A DNA stretch of 64,000 nucleotides from Sandaracinaceae bacterium (GTDB lineage Bacteria; Myxococcota_A; Polyangia; Polyangiales; Sandaracinaceae). The stretch is taken from NCBI GenBank assembly GCA_019637095.1, contig JAHBWG010000018.1:48190-112189 (forward strand), in the 5' to 3' direction. Position 1 is the stretch's first letter, and every line of letters starts with the position of its first letter. Below, piece after piece: positions 31,971 through 39,678 of the stretch. The notes under the pieces are model-generated. The model searched no databases and was not told where the DNA came from. It saw only the letters and a program-made list of their open reading frames with translations. The position numbers and the translations under genes were made by a program.

Positions 31971-32731
31971 GGCTCCACGTCCTGGGCTCGGGGACGGCCA
32001 TCCCGCACCCCGAGCGCGGGGCGAGCGGCTACGCGCTCGTCGCGGACGACGGCGCGGCGTGCCTGCTCGAGTGCGGCCCGGGCTCGACGCGGCGCTGGCC
32101 CTCGGCGGGGATCGACTTCGGCTCCGCCCGCGTCGTCGCGGTCACGCACTTCCACGTCGACCACGTCTGCGACCTCGCGGCGGTGCTCTTCGGTCGGGCG
32201 GTCATCGACGCCGAGGCGCCGCTCGCGCTCGTCGGCCCGATCGGGCATCGCGGGCACGTCGCGGGGCTGCGCGCCCTCTTCACGCCGTGGCTCGACGATC
32301 CCGCCGGGCTCGTCGAGGTCCACGAGCTCGCGGACGGAGACTCGCTGACGCTGCCTCCCTTCGAGCTCTCGGCGCGCCACGTGGTGCACGCCGAGCACGC
32401 CCTGGGCCTGCGCGTGCGCGCGGATGGCGCGACGCTCGCGTTCAGCGGCGACAGCGGCCCGTGCGACGCGCTCGTCGAGCTCTGCCGCGGCGCGGACGTC
32501 GCGCTGCTCGAGTGCAGCTACCCGAGCGCCCGCGAGACGCGCAGCCACCTCAACGCGACGACCGCCGCCGAGGTCGCGTGCGCGGCCGGCGTCGAGCGGC
32601 TGGTCCTCACCCACTTCTACCCCGCGTGCGACGGAGCGGACCTCGAGGCCGAGGTGCGCGCGGCCGGCTATCGCGGCGCGCTCCACCTCGCGCGCGATGG
32701 CGACCGGATCGACGTGACGGCCCGGGCGTGA
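31967..32731 (+). CDS. Metallo-beta-lactamase-fold hydrolase, RNase Z-like
   Basis: 254 residues from GTG 31967 overlapping the preceding TGA. It begins VRLHVLGSGTAIPHPERG, typical of RNase Z/ElaC-type MBL proteins. The metal site is THFHVDHVCD (about 59-68), with later ligands in FSGDSGPCDALV and LTHFYP. It lacks the long flexible arm needed for tRNA binding by true RNase Z, so it is better called an RNase Z-like hydrolase. Substrate unknown. Part of the prkA-pdxJ-nnr transcription unit. Confidence 0.8.
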   Translation: MRLHVLGSGTAIPHPERGASGYALVADDGAACLLECGPGSTRRWPSAGIDFGSARVVAVTHFHVDHVCDLAAVLFGRAVIDAEAPLALVGPIGHRGHVAGLRALFTPWLDDPAGLVEVHELADGDSLTLPPFELSARHVVHAEHALGLRVRADGATLAFSGDSGPCDALVELCRGADVALLECSYPSARETRSHLNATTAAEVACAAGVERLVLTHFYPACDGADLEAEVRAAGYRGALHLARDGDRIDVTARA

Positions 32732-32744
32732 TAACCCCGAGCCC

Positions 32745-33488
32745 ATGCCGGTGAGGCTCCACGTCAACGTCGATCACGTCGCCACGCTCCGCCAGCAGCG
32801 CGGGACCCCGTACCCCGATCCCGTCGAGGCCGCGGTGTTCCTCGAGCAAGCGGGCGCGGACGGAATCACCGTGCACCTGCGCGAGGATCGCCGGCACATC
32901 CAGGAGCGCGACGTCGAGCTCCTGCGCGCGCTGGTCAAGACGCTCTTGAACCTCGAGATGGCGCCGACGGAGGCGATGGTCGCGTTCGCCGAGCGCGTGA
33001 AGCCGGACATGGTCACCCTCGTGCCCGAGTCGCGCGAGGAGCTCACGACCGAGGGCGGCCTCGATCTCGTCGGCGAGCGCGACCGCATCGCGGCGATCAA
33101 GGCGCGGCTCGCCGACGCCGGGATCCAGCTCAGCGTGTTCATCGCGCCCGACGAGGCGCAGGTGCAGGCGGCCTGCGAGCTCGGGGTCGACACCATCGAG
33201 CTGCACACCGGCGAGTACAGCCGCGCCGACGACGACGAGGAGGTCGAGGCGGAGCTCGAGCGGCTCGCCGCGGCGGCCAAGCTCGCCGTCTCGCTCGAGC
33301 CGGATCTGACGCTCGCGGCCGGTCACGGTCTGACCGCGCGCAACGTCGCGGACCTCGTCGCGGCGGTGCCCGAGATCGACGAGCTCAACATCGGGCACGC
33401 GCTCGTGTGCGACGCGCTCTTCGTGGGGTTCACCGACGCGGTCGAGCGCTACCGGCTCGCGATCGACGCCGGGGAGGCCGAGCGCTGA
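32745..33488 (+). CDS. pdxJ: Pyridoxine 5'-phosphate synthase
   Basis: 247 residues. Starts MPVRLHVNVDHVATLRQQRG, the diagnostic PdxJ N-terminus with Asn8, Asp10 and His11. DGITVHLREDRRHIQ (about 39-53), VTLVPESREELTTEGG and LAAGHGLTARNV are all present. It condenses 3-amino-2-oxopropyl phosphate with deoxyxylulose 5-phosphate to make vitamin B6, in the cytosol. The hexamer TAACCC lies seven bases upstream and no Shine-Dalgarno is seen. It is 16 bases upstream of nnr, a frequent pairing. Confidence 0.97.
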   Translation: MPVRLHVNVDHVATLRQQRGTPYPDPVEAAVFLEQAGADGITVHLREDRRHIQERDVELLRALVKTLLNLEMAPTEAMVAFAERVKPDMVTLVPESREELTTEGGLDLVGERDRIAAIKARLADAGIQLSVFIAPDEAQVQAACELGVDTIELHTGEYSRADDDEEVEAELERLAAAAKLAVSLEPDLTLAAGHGLTARNVADLVAAVPEIDELNIGHALVCDALFVGFTDAVERYRLAIDAGEAER

Positions 33489-33504
33489 GGGAGCGCCGGG
33501 CGCC

Positions 33505-34983
33505 TTGCAGCCGCTCCTGACGCGAGAGGCCTCGCGCCTCTACGACGCGCGCGTGATCGAGGCCGGCGTGCCGGGCTCGCTCTTGATGGAGAACGCTGGC
33601 CGCGGCGCGGCGGACGCGTTGATGGAGCGCTTCGCGGACCGGCTCGAGCGCGTCGTGGTCGTCGGCGGCACCGGCCAGAACGGCGGTGACGCCTGGGTCG
33701 TCGCGCGGCGGCTGTGCGCGCGAGGCCACCGCCCGCGCGCGTTCCTCGCGGGCGAGCGCGAGCACGTCCGAGGAGACGCGCGCGTCGCGCTCGGGGCGCT
33801 CGAGGCGATCGGGGTGCCGCTCGAGCCGCTCGAGCGGCTCGAGCCCGCGCTCGCCGTGGCGACGCTCGTCGTCGAGGGCCTCTTCGGGACGGGGCTCGAC
33901 CGGGCGATCGAGGGGTGGCGGGCGGAGCTCGTCGCGACGCTCGACGCCGCGGCCGCGCCGCTGGTCGCGCTCGACCTGCCGAGCGGGGTCGACGCGGACA
34001 CCGGCGCCATCCTCGGCGTCGCACCGCACGCCACGCTCACGGTGACGTTCGCGGGCCACAAGCGCGGGCTCTGGCAGGGGCCGGGGCGCGCGCGCGCCGG
34101 CGAGGTGCGGCTCGTCGACATCGGCGTGCCGCCGCCGGCGTGCCTCGATCGCCTGCTCGAGCTCGGCGACGCCGCCCGCGCGCTGCCCGAGCGGCGCTTC
34201 GACGCGCACAAGGGCGTCGCGGGGCACGTCCTCGTGGTCGCGGGCGCGCCCGGGACGACGGGCGCCGCCGTGCTCGCCGGGACGGGCGCGCTGCGCGCAG
34301 GCGCGGGGCTCGTCACGATCGCGGCGCGGCCCGGCACGCGCGCCGCGCTCGACGGAGAGCTCGTCGAGCTGATGACGGCCGAGCTCGGCTCGGTGCGCCC
34401 GCTCGCGGAGGGCAAGGCCGCGCTCGTGGTCGGCCCGGGGCTCGGGCTCGACGACGCCGCGCGCGACGTCGTCCTCGAGGCCGCGCTCGAGGTGTCCGCG
34501 CCGGCCGTGCTCGACGCGGACGCGCTCACCCTGCTCGCGCAGGAGGGGCTCGAGCGTCTCCGAGAGGCCGCGGGCCCGCGCGTCCTCACGCCGCATCCGG
34601 GGGAGGCCGCGCGCCTCCTCGGCGTCGCGACGAGCGCCATCGTCGCGGATCGCTACGCGGCGGCCGAGCAGCTCGCCGCGCGCAGCGGGCACGTGGTCGT
34701 GCTCAAGGGCGCGGGCACCGTCGTCGCCGAGCCGGCGGGCCGGGTCGCGGTGTGCCCGCTCGGGACGCCCGCGCTCGGCGTCGCGGGGACGGGAGACGTC
34801 CTCGCGGGCGCGCTCGGCGCGGTGCTCGCCGCCGCGCCGCCGTTCGAGGCCGCGTGCGCCGCCGTGATCCTGCACGCCCGCGCGGGGGAGCGCGCCGCGC
34901 GGAGCGACCGCGGGGTCCTCGCGCGCGAGGTCGCCGCCGAGATCCCGGCCGCGCTCGCCGAGGCGCGGCGGTTGACACGCTGA
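33505..34983 (+). CDS. nnr: Bifunctional NAD(P)H-hydrate epimerase / ADP-dependent dehydratase
   Basis: 492 residues from TTG 33505, with GGGAG about eleven bases upstream. The N-terminal epimerase (YjeF_N, about 1-215) has LLMENAGRGAADA, VVGGTGQNGGDAW and LDLPSGVDADTG. The C-terminal ribokinase-like dehydratase (about 225-492) has FDAHKGVAGHVLVVAGAPG, LTPHPGEAARLLG, VVLKGAGTVVA and GTGDVLAGALGA. It repairs the hydrated, inactive form of NAD(P)H. Last gene of the operon; the GACACG repeats begin at its final codons. Confidence 0.96.
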   Translation: MQPLLTREASRLYDARVIEAGVPGSLLMENAGRGAADALMERFADRLERVVVVGGTGQNGGDAWVVARRLCARGHRPRAFLAGEREHVRGDARVALGALEAIGVPLEPLERLEPALAVATLVVEGLFGTGLDRAIEGWRAELVATLDAAAAPLVALDLPSGVDADTGAILGVAPHATLTVTFAGHKRGLWQGPGRARAGEVRLVDIGVPPPACLDRLLELGDAARALPERRFDAHKGVAGHVLVVAGAPGTTGAAVLAGTGALRAGAGLVTIAARPGTRAALDGELVELMTAELGSVRPLAEGKAALVVGPGLGLDDAARDVVLEAALEVSAPAVLDADALTLLAQEGLERLREAAGPRVLTPHPGEAARLLGVATSAIVADRYAAAEQLAARSGHVVVLKGAGTVVAEPAGRVAVCPLGTPALGVAGTGDVLAGALGAVLAAAPPFEAACAAVILHARAGERAARSDRGVLAREVAAEIPAALAEARRLTR

Positions 34984-35011
34984 CACGGCGTCGTGTCGGC
35001 GCGTGGACACG
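34974..35011. repeat. Cluster of four GACACG half-sites upstream of the ECF sigma gene
   Basis: GACACG occurs at 34974-34979, 34982-34987 and 35006-35011, and its complement CGTGTC at 34992-34997. The middle pair forms a palindrome, GACACG-N4-CGTGTC. The cluster begins in the last codons of nnr and lies about 100 bases before the sigma factor start. It could be an operator or autoregulated promoter element. Confidence 0.5.
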
Positions 35012-35111
35012 TTGTCGTCCAGAGCGCGCGCGGAGCCCTCGAATTGGCCTGTTTCGAGGGGTTTTGTGCCGGGTGGTCCACGGGTTGCAACGCCCTCCTC
35101 GCGGAGGACAC

Positions 35112-35657
35112 ATGGACGGTCTCGATCACGAGTTCGAGCGCGAGGTGCTCGCGCGACGCGGTCAGCTCTACGGCTCGGCGCTGCGGATGACGGGTTGCCC
35201 GGCCCAGGCGGAGGACCTGGTGCAGGAGGCGGTGCTGCGCGCGTGGACCTTCTGGGATCGGTTCCAGCCGGGCACCAACGGCCGCGCGTGGATGCACCGC
35301 ATCCTCACGAACACCTTCATCAACGGCTACCGCCGCAAGCGCCGCGAGCGCGAGATCCTCGGCGAGATCCGGCGCGACACCGCCGCGTTCGAGAGCTGGG
35401 ATCGCGGGCTCGCGCACGTGCCCGGCGAGGGGCTCGGCGACGAGGTGAGCGCCGCGCTCGCCGCGCTGCCCCGGGAGTTCCGCGAGGTCGTGGTCCTGGT
35501 CGATCTGCGCGGCAAGTCGTACCGCGAGGCGGCCGACGCGATCGGCTGCCCGATCGGCACGGTCATGAGCCGCCTCCACCGCGCGCGCCGCGCGATGAAG
35601 CAGGAGCTCTGCGACTACGCGCACGCCCAGGGCTACGTCGCCGCCCAGGCCGCGTGA
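35112..35657 (+). CDS. ECF-type RNA polymerase sigma factor
   Basis: 181 residues from ATG 35112, with an ideal GGAGG at 35103-35107. Region 2 contains MTGCPAQAEDLVQEAVLRAW (about 26-45) and RAWMHRILTNTFINGYRRKR. Region 4 is LPREFREVVVLVDLRGKSY, then IGCPIGTVMSRLHRARRAM, the helix-turn-helix that reads the -35 element. No anti-sigma factor gene follows: the next gene is convergent. The C-terminus ends AHAQGYVAAQAA. The GACACG cluster in the 128-base upstream gap may be its own control site. Confidence 0.93.
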   Translation: MDGLDHEFEREVLARRGQLYGSALRMTGCPAQAEDLVQEAVLRAWTFWDRFQPGTNGRAWMHRILTNTFINGYRRKRREREILGEIRRDTAAFESWDRGLAHVPGEGLGDEVSAALAALPREFREVVVLVDLRGKSYREAADAIGCPIGTVMSRLHRARRAMKQELCDYAHAQGYVAAQAA

Positions 35658-35678
35658 GCGCGCGCCGACCCTACGTGT

Positions 35679-36470
35679 TCAAGGGCAAGCCGCGTTGACG
35701 GCGCGCGGCGTCCCGAGGTAGGGGCCGCCCGTGGACGTCGAGTAGACGGCGCTCGAGTCGCACCACCCCGCGCCCCCGAGCGAGGTGGTCATCGCTGCGC
35801 CGGCTGAGAGCTGGCGCGAGCGCCCGACGCGGTGGTCGGTCGACGACCAGGTGACGCGCGCGAGCTCCGTCATCGCGTGCAGCACGCGCAGGGTTCCGCC
35901 GCCGTTGCTCATGCGGATCGCGTCGCCGTACACGAAGTCGTGCGGCAGGTCGTGGTTGTCGATCCCGTTGCTGCTCTGCGCGAAGACGACGTGACCGCCC
36001 GGCGCGAGCACGCCGGAGCGCAGCGTGTGCGTCACTCCGTCCACATCGACGACGAGCCCGGTGAGATCGATCGGGCAGGTGCCCGGGTTGTGGAGCTCGA
36101 ACCACTCGCCGCGATCCGCCGAGCCCGTCTGCGACGCGATCATCACCTCGGTGATGCGCAGGCTGCCCGGCGTCGGCGGGCACACGGGCAGCGCGCCCGC
36201 GTCGTGACCCGCGTCGGGTGACGGCGGTCCCGCGTCGATCGCCGGCGTGCTCGCGTCGGTCCCTGGCGTGCCCGCGTCGAGGTCGGCGGCGCCGGCGTCG
36301 TCCGTCGTGCCCGCATCGCGCGTCGCGCCGGCGTCGCGCGTCGCGCCCGCGTCGGTCGCCCCCGCGTCCGTGCGCGCCGCGTCCGTCGGTCCCGGCCCGG
36401 CGTCGTCGAACCCTCCCGACGCGCAGCCCGCGACGCCGCAGGTCAGCGCGAGCGCCAAGCAAGCTCGCAT
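35679..36470 (-). CDS. Lamin-tail-domain lipoprotein with DAG-repeat linker
   Basis: 263 residues from ATG 36470. Signal peptide ends in lipobox VAGC (Cys16). Residues ~25-85 are an Asp/Ala/Gly/Thr linker of DAGAT-type repeats, common in secreted myxobacterial proteins. The rest is a lamin-tail (LTD) domain: LRITEVMIASQTGSADRGEW then FELHNPGTCPIDLTGLVV, and GGHVVFAQSSNG. LTD modules in bacteria are found on surface or secreted proteins; the ligand is unknown. The hexamer TATATT lies six bases before the ATG with no ribosome site. Divergent from the dehydratase gene (36 bases apart). Confidence 0.85.
   Translation of the reverse strand: MRACLALALTCGVAGCASGGFDDAGPGPTDAARTDAGATDAGATRDAGATRDAGTTDDAGAADLDAGTPGTDASTPAIDAGPPSPDAGHDAGALPVCPPTPGSLRITEVMIASQTGSADRGEWFELHNPGTCPIDLTGLVVDVDGVTHTLRSGVLAPGGHVVFAQSSNGIDNHDLPHDFVYGDAIRMSNGGGTLRVLHAMTELARVTWSSTDHRVGRSRQLSAGAAMTTSLGGAGWCDSSAVYSTSTGGPYLGTPRAVNAACP
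36312..36365. repeat. Three tandem ~18-base repeats in the DAG linker
   Basis: Units of about 18 bases (36312-36329, 36330-36347, then a degenerate 36348-36365) encode the RDAGAT-type linker repeats of the lamin-tail lipoprotein. The first two differ at only a couple of positions, so copy number may vary by slippage. Confidence 0.5.
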
Positions 36471-36476
36471 GCGCGG

Positions 36477-36482
36477 AATATA
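36477..36482 (-). promoter_or_regulatory. Candidate -10 element for leaderless lamin-tail gene
   Basis: TATATT on the minus strand, six bases before the ATG at 36470. It is the best -10 match of the series and is strikingly AT-rich for this DNA. Confidence 0.45.
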
Positions 36483-36491
36483 GCAAGGCCG

Positions 36492-36497
36492 TACGAT
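36492..36497 (+). promoter_or_regulatory. Candidate -10 element for leaderless dehydratase gene
   Basis: TACGAT, nine bases before the ATG at 36507. No Shine-Dalgarno sequence lies between. Confidence 0.4.
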
Positions 36498-36506
36498 GCG
36501 ACCGAG

Positions 36507-37460
36507 ATGTGCCCCTGGTCGATCTCCGACGACGAGCTCTCCCGCGCGCGCGCCGTCGTCGCGGCGCACGCGGCGCGTACGCCCGTCGTGGCCGCGCCGG
36601 CCCTCGGCCCGGGTGTCCACCTGAAGCTCGAGTGCGCGCAGATCACCGGGTCGTTCAAGCTGCGCGGGGCGCTCGCCGCGCTCGCCGCGCTCGACCCGGC
36701 CACCCGCGCGCGCGGCGTAGTGACCGCGTCGGCCGGCAACCACGGGTACGGCCTCGCGCGCGCGGGCGCCGCCTTCGGCGTTCCCGTCTCCGTCGTCGTC
36801 GGCGCGAGCACGCCCGCGGTGAAGCGGGAGGGGATCGCCGCGGCCGGCGCCACGCTCGAGGTCGTCGACGCGCGCGGCTACGACGCGGTCGAGGCCCACG
36901 CCAAGGAGCTGGCGCGCGCGCGGGGCCTCGCGTTCGTCAGCCCGTTCGACGACCCCGCCGTCGCGGCGGGCAACGGCGGGACCGTCGGGCTCGAGGTGCT
37001 CGAGGACCTGCCGTCCGTGCGCACGCTCGTCGCGCCGGTGGGCGGCGGCGGCCTCATCGCCGGGCTCGCGGCCGCGCGCCGGGTCGCGGGCGCGAGCTTC
37101 GCCCTCGTCGGCGTGCAGTCGGAGGCGTGCCCGGCGATGGCGCGCAGCCTCGAGGAGGGCAGGGCGCGGCTCACCTTCGAGGGCGCGCCCACGCTCGCCG
37201 AGGGGCTCGAGGGCGGCGTCTCGGAGGCGACGTTCCTCCACGCGCGGGCCTCGCTCGGGCGGATGGACCTCGTCTCGGAGGCCGCGATCCGCGACGCCAT
37301 GCGCTTCGCGCACGACGCCCTCGGGCTCGTGATCGAGGGGAGCGCCGCGGTCGCCGTGGCCTGGATCCGCGCACACCGGGTCGAGGTCGAGCCGCCCGTC
37401 GTCGCCATCGTCACCGGCGCGAACGTCGACCCCGCGGTGCTCTCGGAGATACTCCGTTAA
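36507..37460 (+). CDS. PLP-dependent threonine/serine dehydratase
   Basis: 317 residues, the catabolic-size fold-type II enzyme without a C-terminal ACT regulatory domain. The Schiff-base Lys51 sits in ITGSFKLRGA (46-55, slightly variant). SAGNHGYGLA (about 75-84) holds the carboxylate loop and GGGGLIAGLAAA (about 177-188) the phosphate loop. It could be threonine ammonia-lyase or a serine dehydratase/racemase; sequence alone does not decide. The lack of a regulatory domain argues against biosynthetic IlvA. Confidence 0.88.
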   Translation: MCPWSISDDELSRARAVVAAHAARTPVVAAPALGPGVHLKLECAQITGSFKLRGALAALAALDPATRARGVVTASAGNHGYGLARAGAAFGVPVSVVVGASTPAVKREGIAAAGATLEVVDARGYDAVEAHAKELARARGLAFVSPFDDPAVAAGNGGTVGLEVLEDLPSVRTLVAPVGGGGLIAGLAAARRVAGASFALVGVQSEACPAMARSLEEGRARLTFEGAPTLAEGLEGGVSEATFLHARASLGRMDLVSEAAIRDAMRFAHDALGLVIEGSAAVAVAWIRAHRVEVEPPVVAIVTGANVDPAVLSEILR

Positions 37461-37479
37461 CTTGGTCGTGAATACCGGA

Positions 37480-37507
37480 AATGCATTCGGAACCCCTCGG
37501 ATGCATT
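37480..37507. promoter_or_regulatory. 28-base inverted repeat upstream of the rhodanese-MoeB gene
   Basis: Arms AATGCATTCG (37480-37489) and CGGATGCATT (37498-37507) are inverted repeats matching at nine of ten positions around an eight-base spacer. It ends 36 bases before the ATG at 37544, an operator-like position. It is AT-rich against its surroundings. Confidence 0.45.
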
Positions 37508-37543
37508 GACCTCACGGGGGTCGGTCACCATACTCCCGCGACC

Positions 37544-38716
37544 ATGGCCAAGACGTACTCCGACCTGCTCCAGGACGTGAAGCGTGACATCCGCACCGTG
37601 TCGCTCGACGAGGTGAGGCGTCGCCTCGAGGCGGGCGAGCGGATGGTGCTCGTCGACGTGCGCGAGAAGGACGAGGTGCGCGCCGGGACGATCCCGGGCG
37701 CGCTGCACATCGCGCGGGGCTTCCTCGAGATGCAGGCCGAGAAGCAGCTGCTCGAGCGCGACGCGCCCATCGTCGTGTACTGCGCGGGCGGGATCCGCTC
37801 TGCGTTCGCGGCCCGCACGCTGAGCGAGCTCGGCTACTCCAACGTCGAGTCGGCCAACCCTGGCTTCGTCCGCTGGAAGGACCTCGGCTACCCCGTCGAG
37901 AAGCCGCCGGACCTGACGCCCGCGCAGCTCGATCGGTACTCGAGGCACCTGCTGCTGCCGGAGGTCGGCGAGAAGGGGCAAGAGAAATTGCTCAACGCGC
38001 GGGTCCTGCTGCTCGGCGCGGGCGGGCTCGGCTCGCCGGCCGCGCTCTACCTCGCGGCGGCGGGCGTGGGCACGCTCGGCATCATCGACAACGACAGCGT
38101 CGACTCCTCGAACCTCCAGCGGCAGATCCTCCACGGCACCTCGCGGGTCGGCGAGCCCAAGGTGGAGAGCGCGCGCGCGCGCATCGAGGACCTCAACCCC
38201 GACGTGAAGGTGCTCTCGTTCCAGGAGCGGCTGACGAGCGCGAACGTCGACCGCATCTTCGACCACGGCTGGGACGTGATCGTCGACGGGCTCGACAACT
38301 TCCCGACGCGCTACCTCGTGAACGACGCGTCGGTGTGGAAGGACATCCCCGTGGTGCACGGGTCGATCTTCCGCTTCGACGGACAGGTCACGACGTTCTG
38401 GCCCAAGCGCGGGCCATGCTACCGCTGCCTCTACCCGGAGCCGCCGCCGCCGCACCTCGCCCCGAGCTGCGCGGAGGCGGGCGTGCTCGGCATCCTCCCC
38501 GGGGTGGTCGGGACGATCCAGGCCACCGAGGCGATCAAGATCATCCTCGGCCAGGGTGAGCCGCTGGTCGGGCGGCTGCTCACGTACGAGTCGCTCAAGA
38601 TGAGCTTCCGGACGCTCAAGCTGCGGCGCGACCCGCGCTGCCCGCTGTGCGGCGAGCACCCGAGCATCCACGAGTACATCGACTACGAGGGCTTCTGCGC
38701 GGCGCCGGGCGCCTGA
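37544..38716 (+). CDS. Rhodanese domain fused to MoeB/ThiF-type adenylyltransferase
   Basis: 390 residues from ATG 37544. Residues ~10-120 are a rhodanese domain with Cys80 in VVYCAGGIRS as the sulfur-carrying residue. Residues ~125-390 are an E1-like MoeB/ThiF domain: RYSRHLLLPEVG, GAGGLGSP at 158-165, DNDSVDSSNLQRQILH (nucleotide and substrate site), and two zinc CxxC pairs (CYRC, CPLC). It should activate a sulfur-carrier protein C-terminus for molybdopterin, thiamine or cysteine synthesis; the domain order is reversed compared with MOCS3. TACTCC lies seven bases upstream. Confidence 0.92.
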   Translation: MAKTYSDLLQDVKRDIRTVSLDEVRRRLEAGERMVLVDVREKDEVRAGTIPGALHIARGFLEMQAEKQLLERDAPIVVYCAGGIRSAFAARTLSELGYSNVESANPGFVRWKDLGYPVEKPPDLTPAQLDRYSRHLLLPEVGEKGQEKLLNARVLLLGAGGLGSPAALYLAAAGVGTLGIIDNDSVDSSNLQRQILHGTSRVGEPKVESARARIEDLNPDVKVLSFQERLTSANVDRIFDHGWDVIVDGLDNFPTRYLVNDASVWKDIPVVHGSIFRFDGQVTTFWPKRGPCYRCLYPEPPPPHLAPSCAEAGVLGILPGVVGTIQATEAIKIILGQGEPLVGRLLTYESLKMSFRTLKLRRDPRCPLCGEHPSIHEYIDYEGFCAAPGA

Positions 38717-38757
38717 GGTCGCGAGAACTCCCCCGCGCGCGGGGTGTCGAGTTTGGG

Positions 38758-38763
38758 TAATGT
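38758..38763 (+). promoter_or_regulatory. Candidate -10 element for leaderless lipoprotein gene
   Basis: TAATGT lies eight bases before ATG 38772 and covers the competing ATG at 38760, so it favours 38772 as the start. Confidence 0.4.
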
Positions 38764-38771
38764 CCCACCCG

Positions 38772-39623
38772 ATGACGCGCGCATGGACGTTCGCTCTCTT
38801 CTTCGTGTTCGCCACGGCCGGCTGCGAGAACGAGCGCGGCCGCAACGAGCGCGGGAAGATCCACGCCTCGGACATGCCGGACGCCGCCCGGATCGTCCGG
38901 CAGGACATCGACCGCGGGCGCCGCGGCGTGGCGCAGGCGGCGGAGCGCCTGCGGCGCGGCTTCCTCGTCGAGGACGCGGAGCGGCGCGAGCGCGAGATGC
39001 GGCAGGTCATGATGCGGATGCGCCAGCCGCCGCGGTCCATCAACGACCTGATGGTCCTGCCGATCACCTTCATCGCGGCGGTCGGGACGGACGGCGTGGT
39101 GATCGCGCGCGACGCGGAGGAGGATCGCATGCGCGGCTTCGATCTCGCGGCGGTCGTGCCCGTCGTGCGGCAGGCGCTCGACGGACAGGCGGGCTACGCG
39201 CTGAGCGAGATCCCGAGCGCCGAAGAAGGCGCGCTCCCATCGGTGACGATCGTATTCGCGGCGCCCGCCCGGCACGAGGGGCGCGTCGTCGGCGCGGTCG
39301 CGGCGGGCCTGCCCCTCTGGCGGATCGCGCAGCAGATCACCGCGCAGCTCCAGCTCCAGCACGCGCGCGACGTCGCGAACGGCGAGCTCATCTGGGTCCT
39401 CATGCTGCGCGGTGAGGAGCCGCACCACCACGCGGGCTTCCCGCCCGACCTCGTGCGCATGGTGCCGAGCGCCGCGCGCCGCGCCGAGGGCCTGGGCGCG
39501 AGCCCCGGCGGCTTCACGGGGGAGTTCCAGCAGTACGGCCGCTGGTATGGCTACGGCGTGCTCCCGGTCCCGAGCGTCGCCCCCGACGTGTCGATCATCT
39601 TCTTCCGCAGCGATCGGGTGTAG
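38772..39623 (+). CDS. Lipoprotein, possible extracytoplasmic sensor-like domain
   Basis: 283 residues from ATG 38772. An ATG at 38760 is also in frame, but it sits inside a -10-like TAATGT and the shorter form gives a tighter signal peptide (MTRAWTFALFFVFATAGC, lipobox TAGC, Cys18). A charged helical stretch (about 25-90) precedes an alpha/beta domain with LPITFIAAVGTDGVVIARD and VTIVFAAPARHEGRVVGAVA. This resembles a Cache-type ligand-binding fold, though no TM helix or signalling domain follows. Function unknown. Confidence 0.65.
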   Translation: MTRAWTFALFFVFATAGCENERGRNERGKIHASDMPDAARIVRQDIDRGRRGVAQAAERLRRGFLVEDAERREREMRQVMMRMRQPPRSINDLMVLPITFIAAVGTDGVVIARDAEEDRMRGFDLAAVVPVVRQALDGQAGYALSEIPSAEEGALPSVTIVFAAPARHEGRVVGAVAAGLPLWRIAQQITAQLQLQHARDVANGELIWVLMLRGEEPHHHAGFPPDLVRMVPSAARRAEGLGASPGGFTGEFQQYGRWYGYGVLPVPSVAPDVSIIFFRSDRV

Positions 39624-39663
39624 CGCGGGGCGCTTCGCGCTCGACGCGAGCGCCGAGTGCATC

Positions 39664-39669
39664 TAGACC
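39664..39669 (+). promoter_or_regulatory. Candidate -10 element for leaderless hyuAB
   Basis: TAGACC, nine bases before the TTG at 39679; supports that rare start codon, as no ribosome site is visible. Confidence 0.35.
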
Positions 39670-39678
39670 CCGACGGCC

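Noticed and set aside
35658..35678. A possible anti-sigma factor gene after the ECF sigma gene
   Set aside because: Only about 20 bases separate it from the stop of a convergent gene, and the extended frame there is a shadow.
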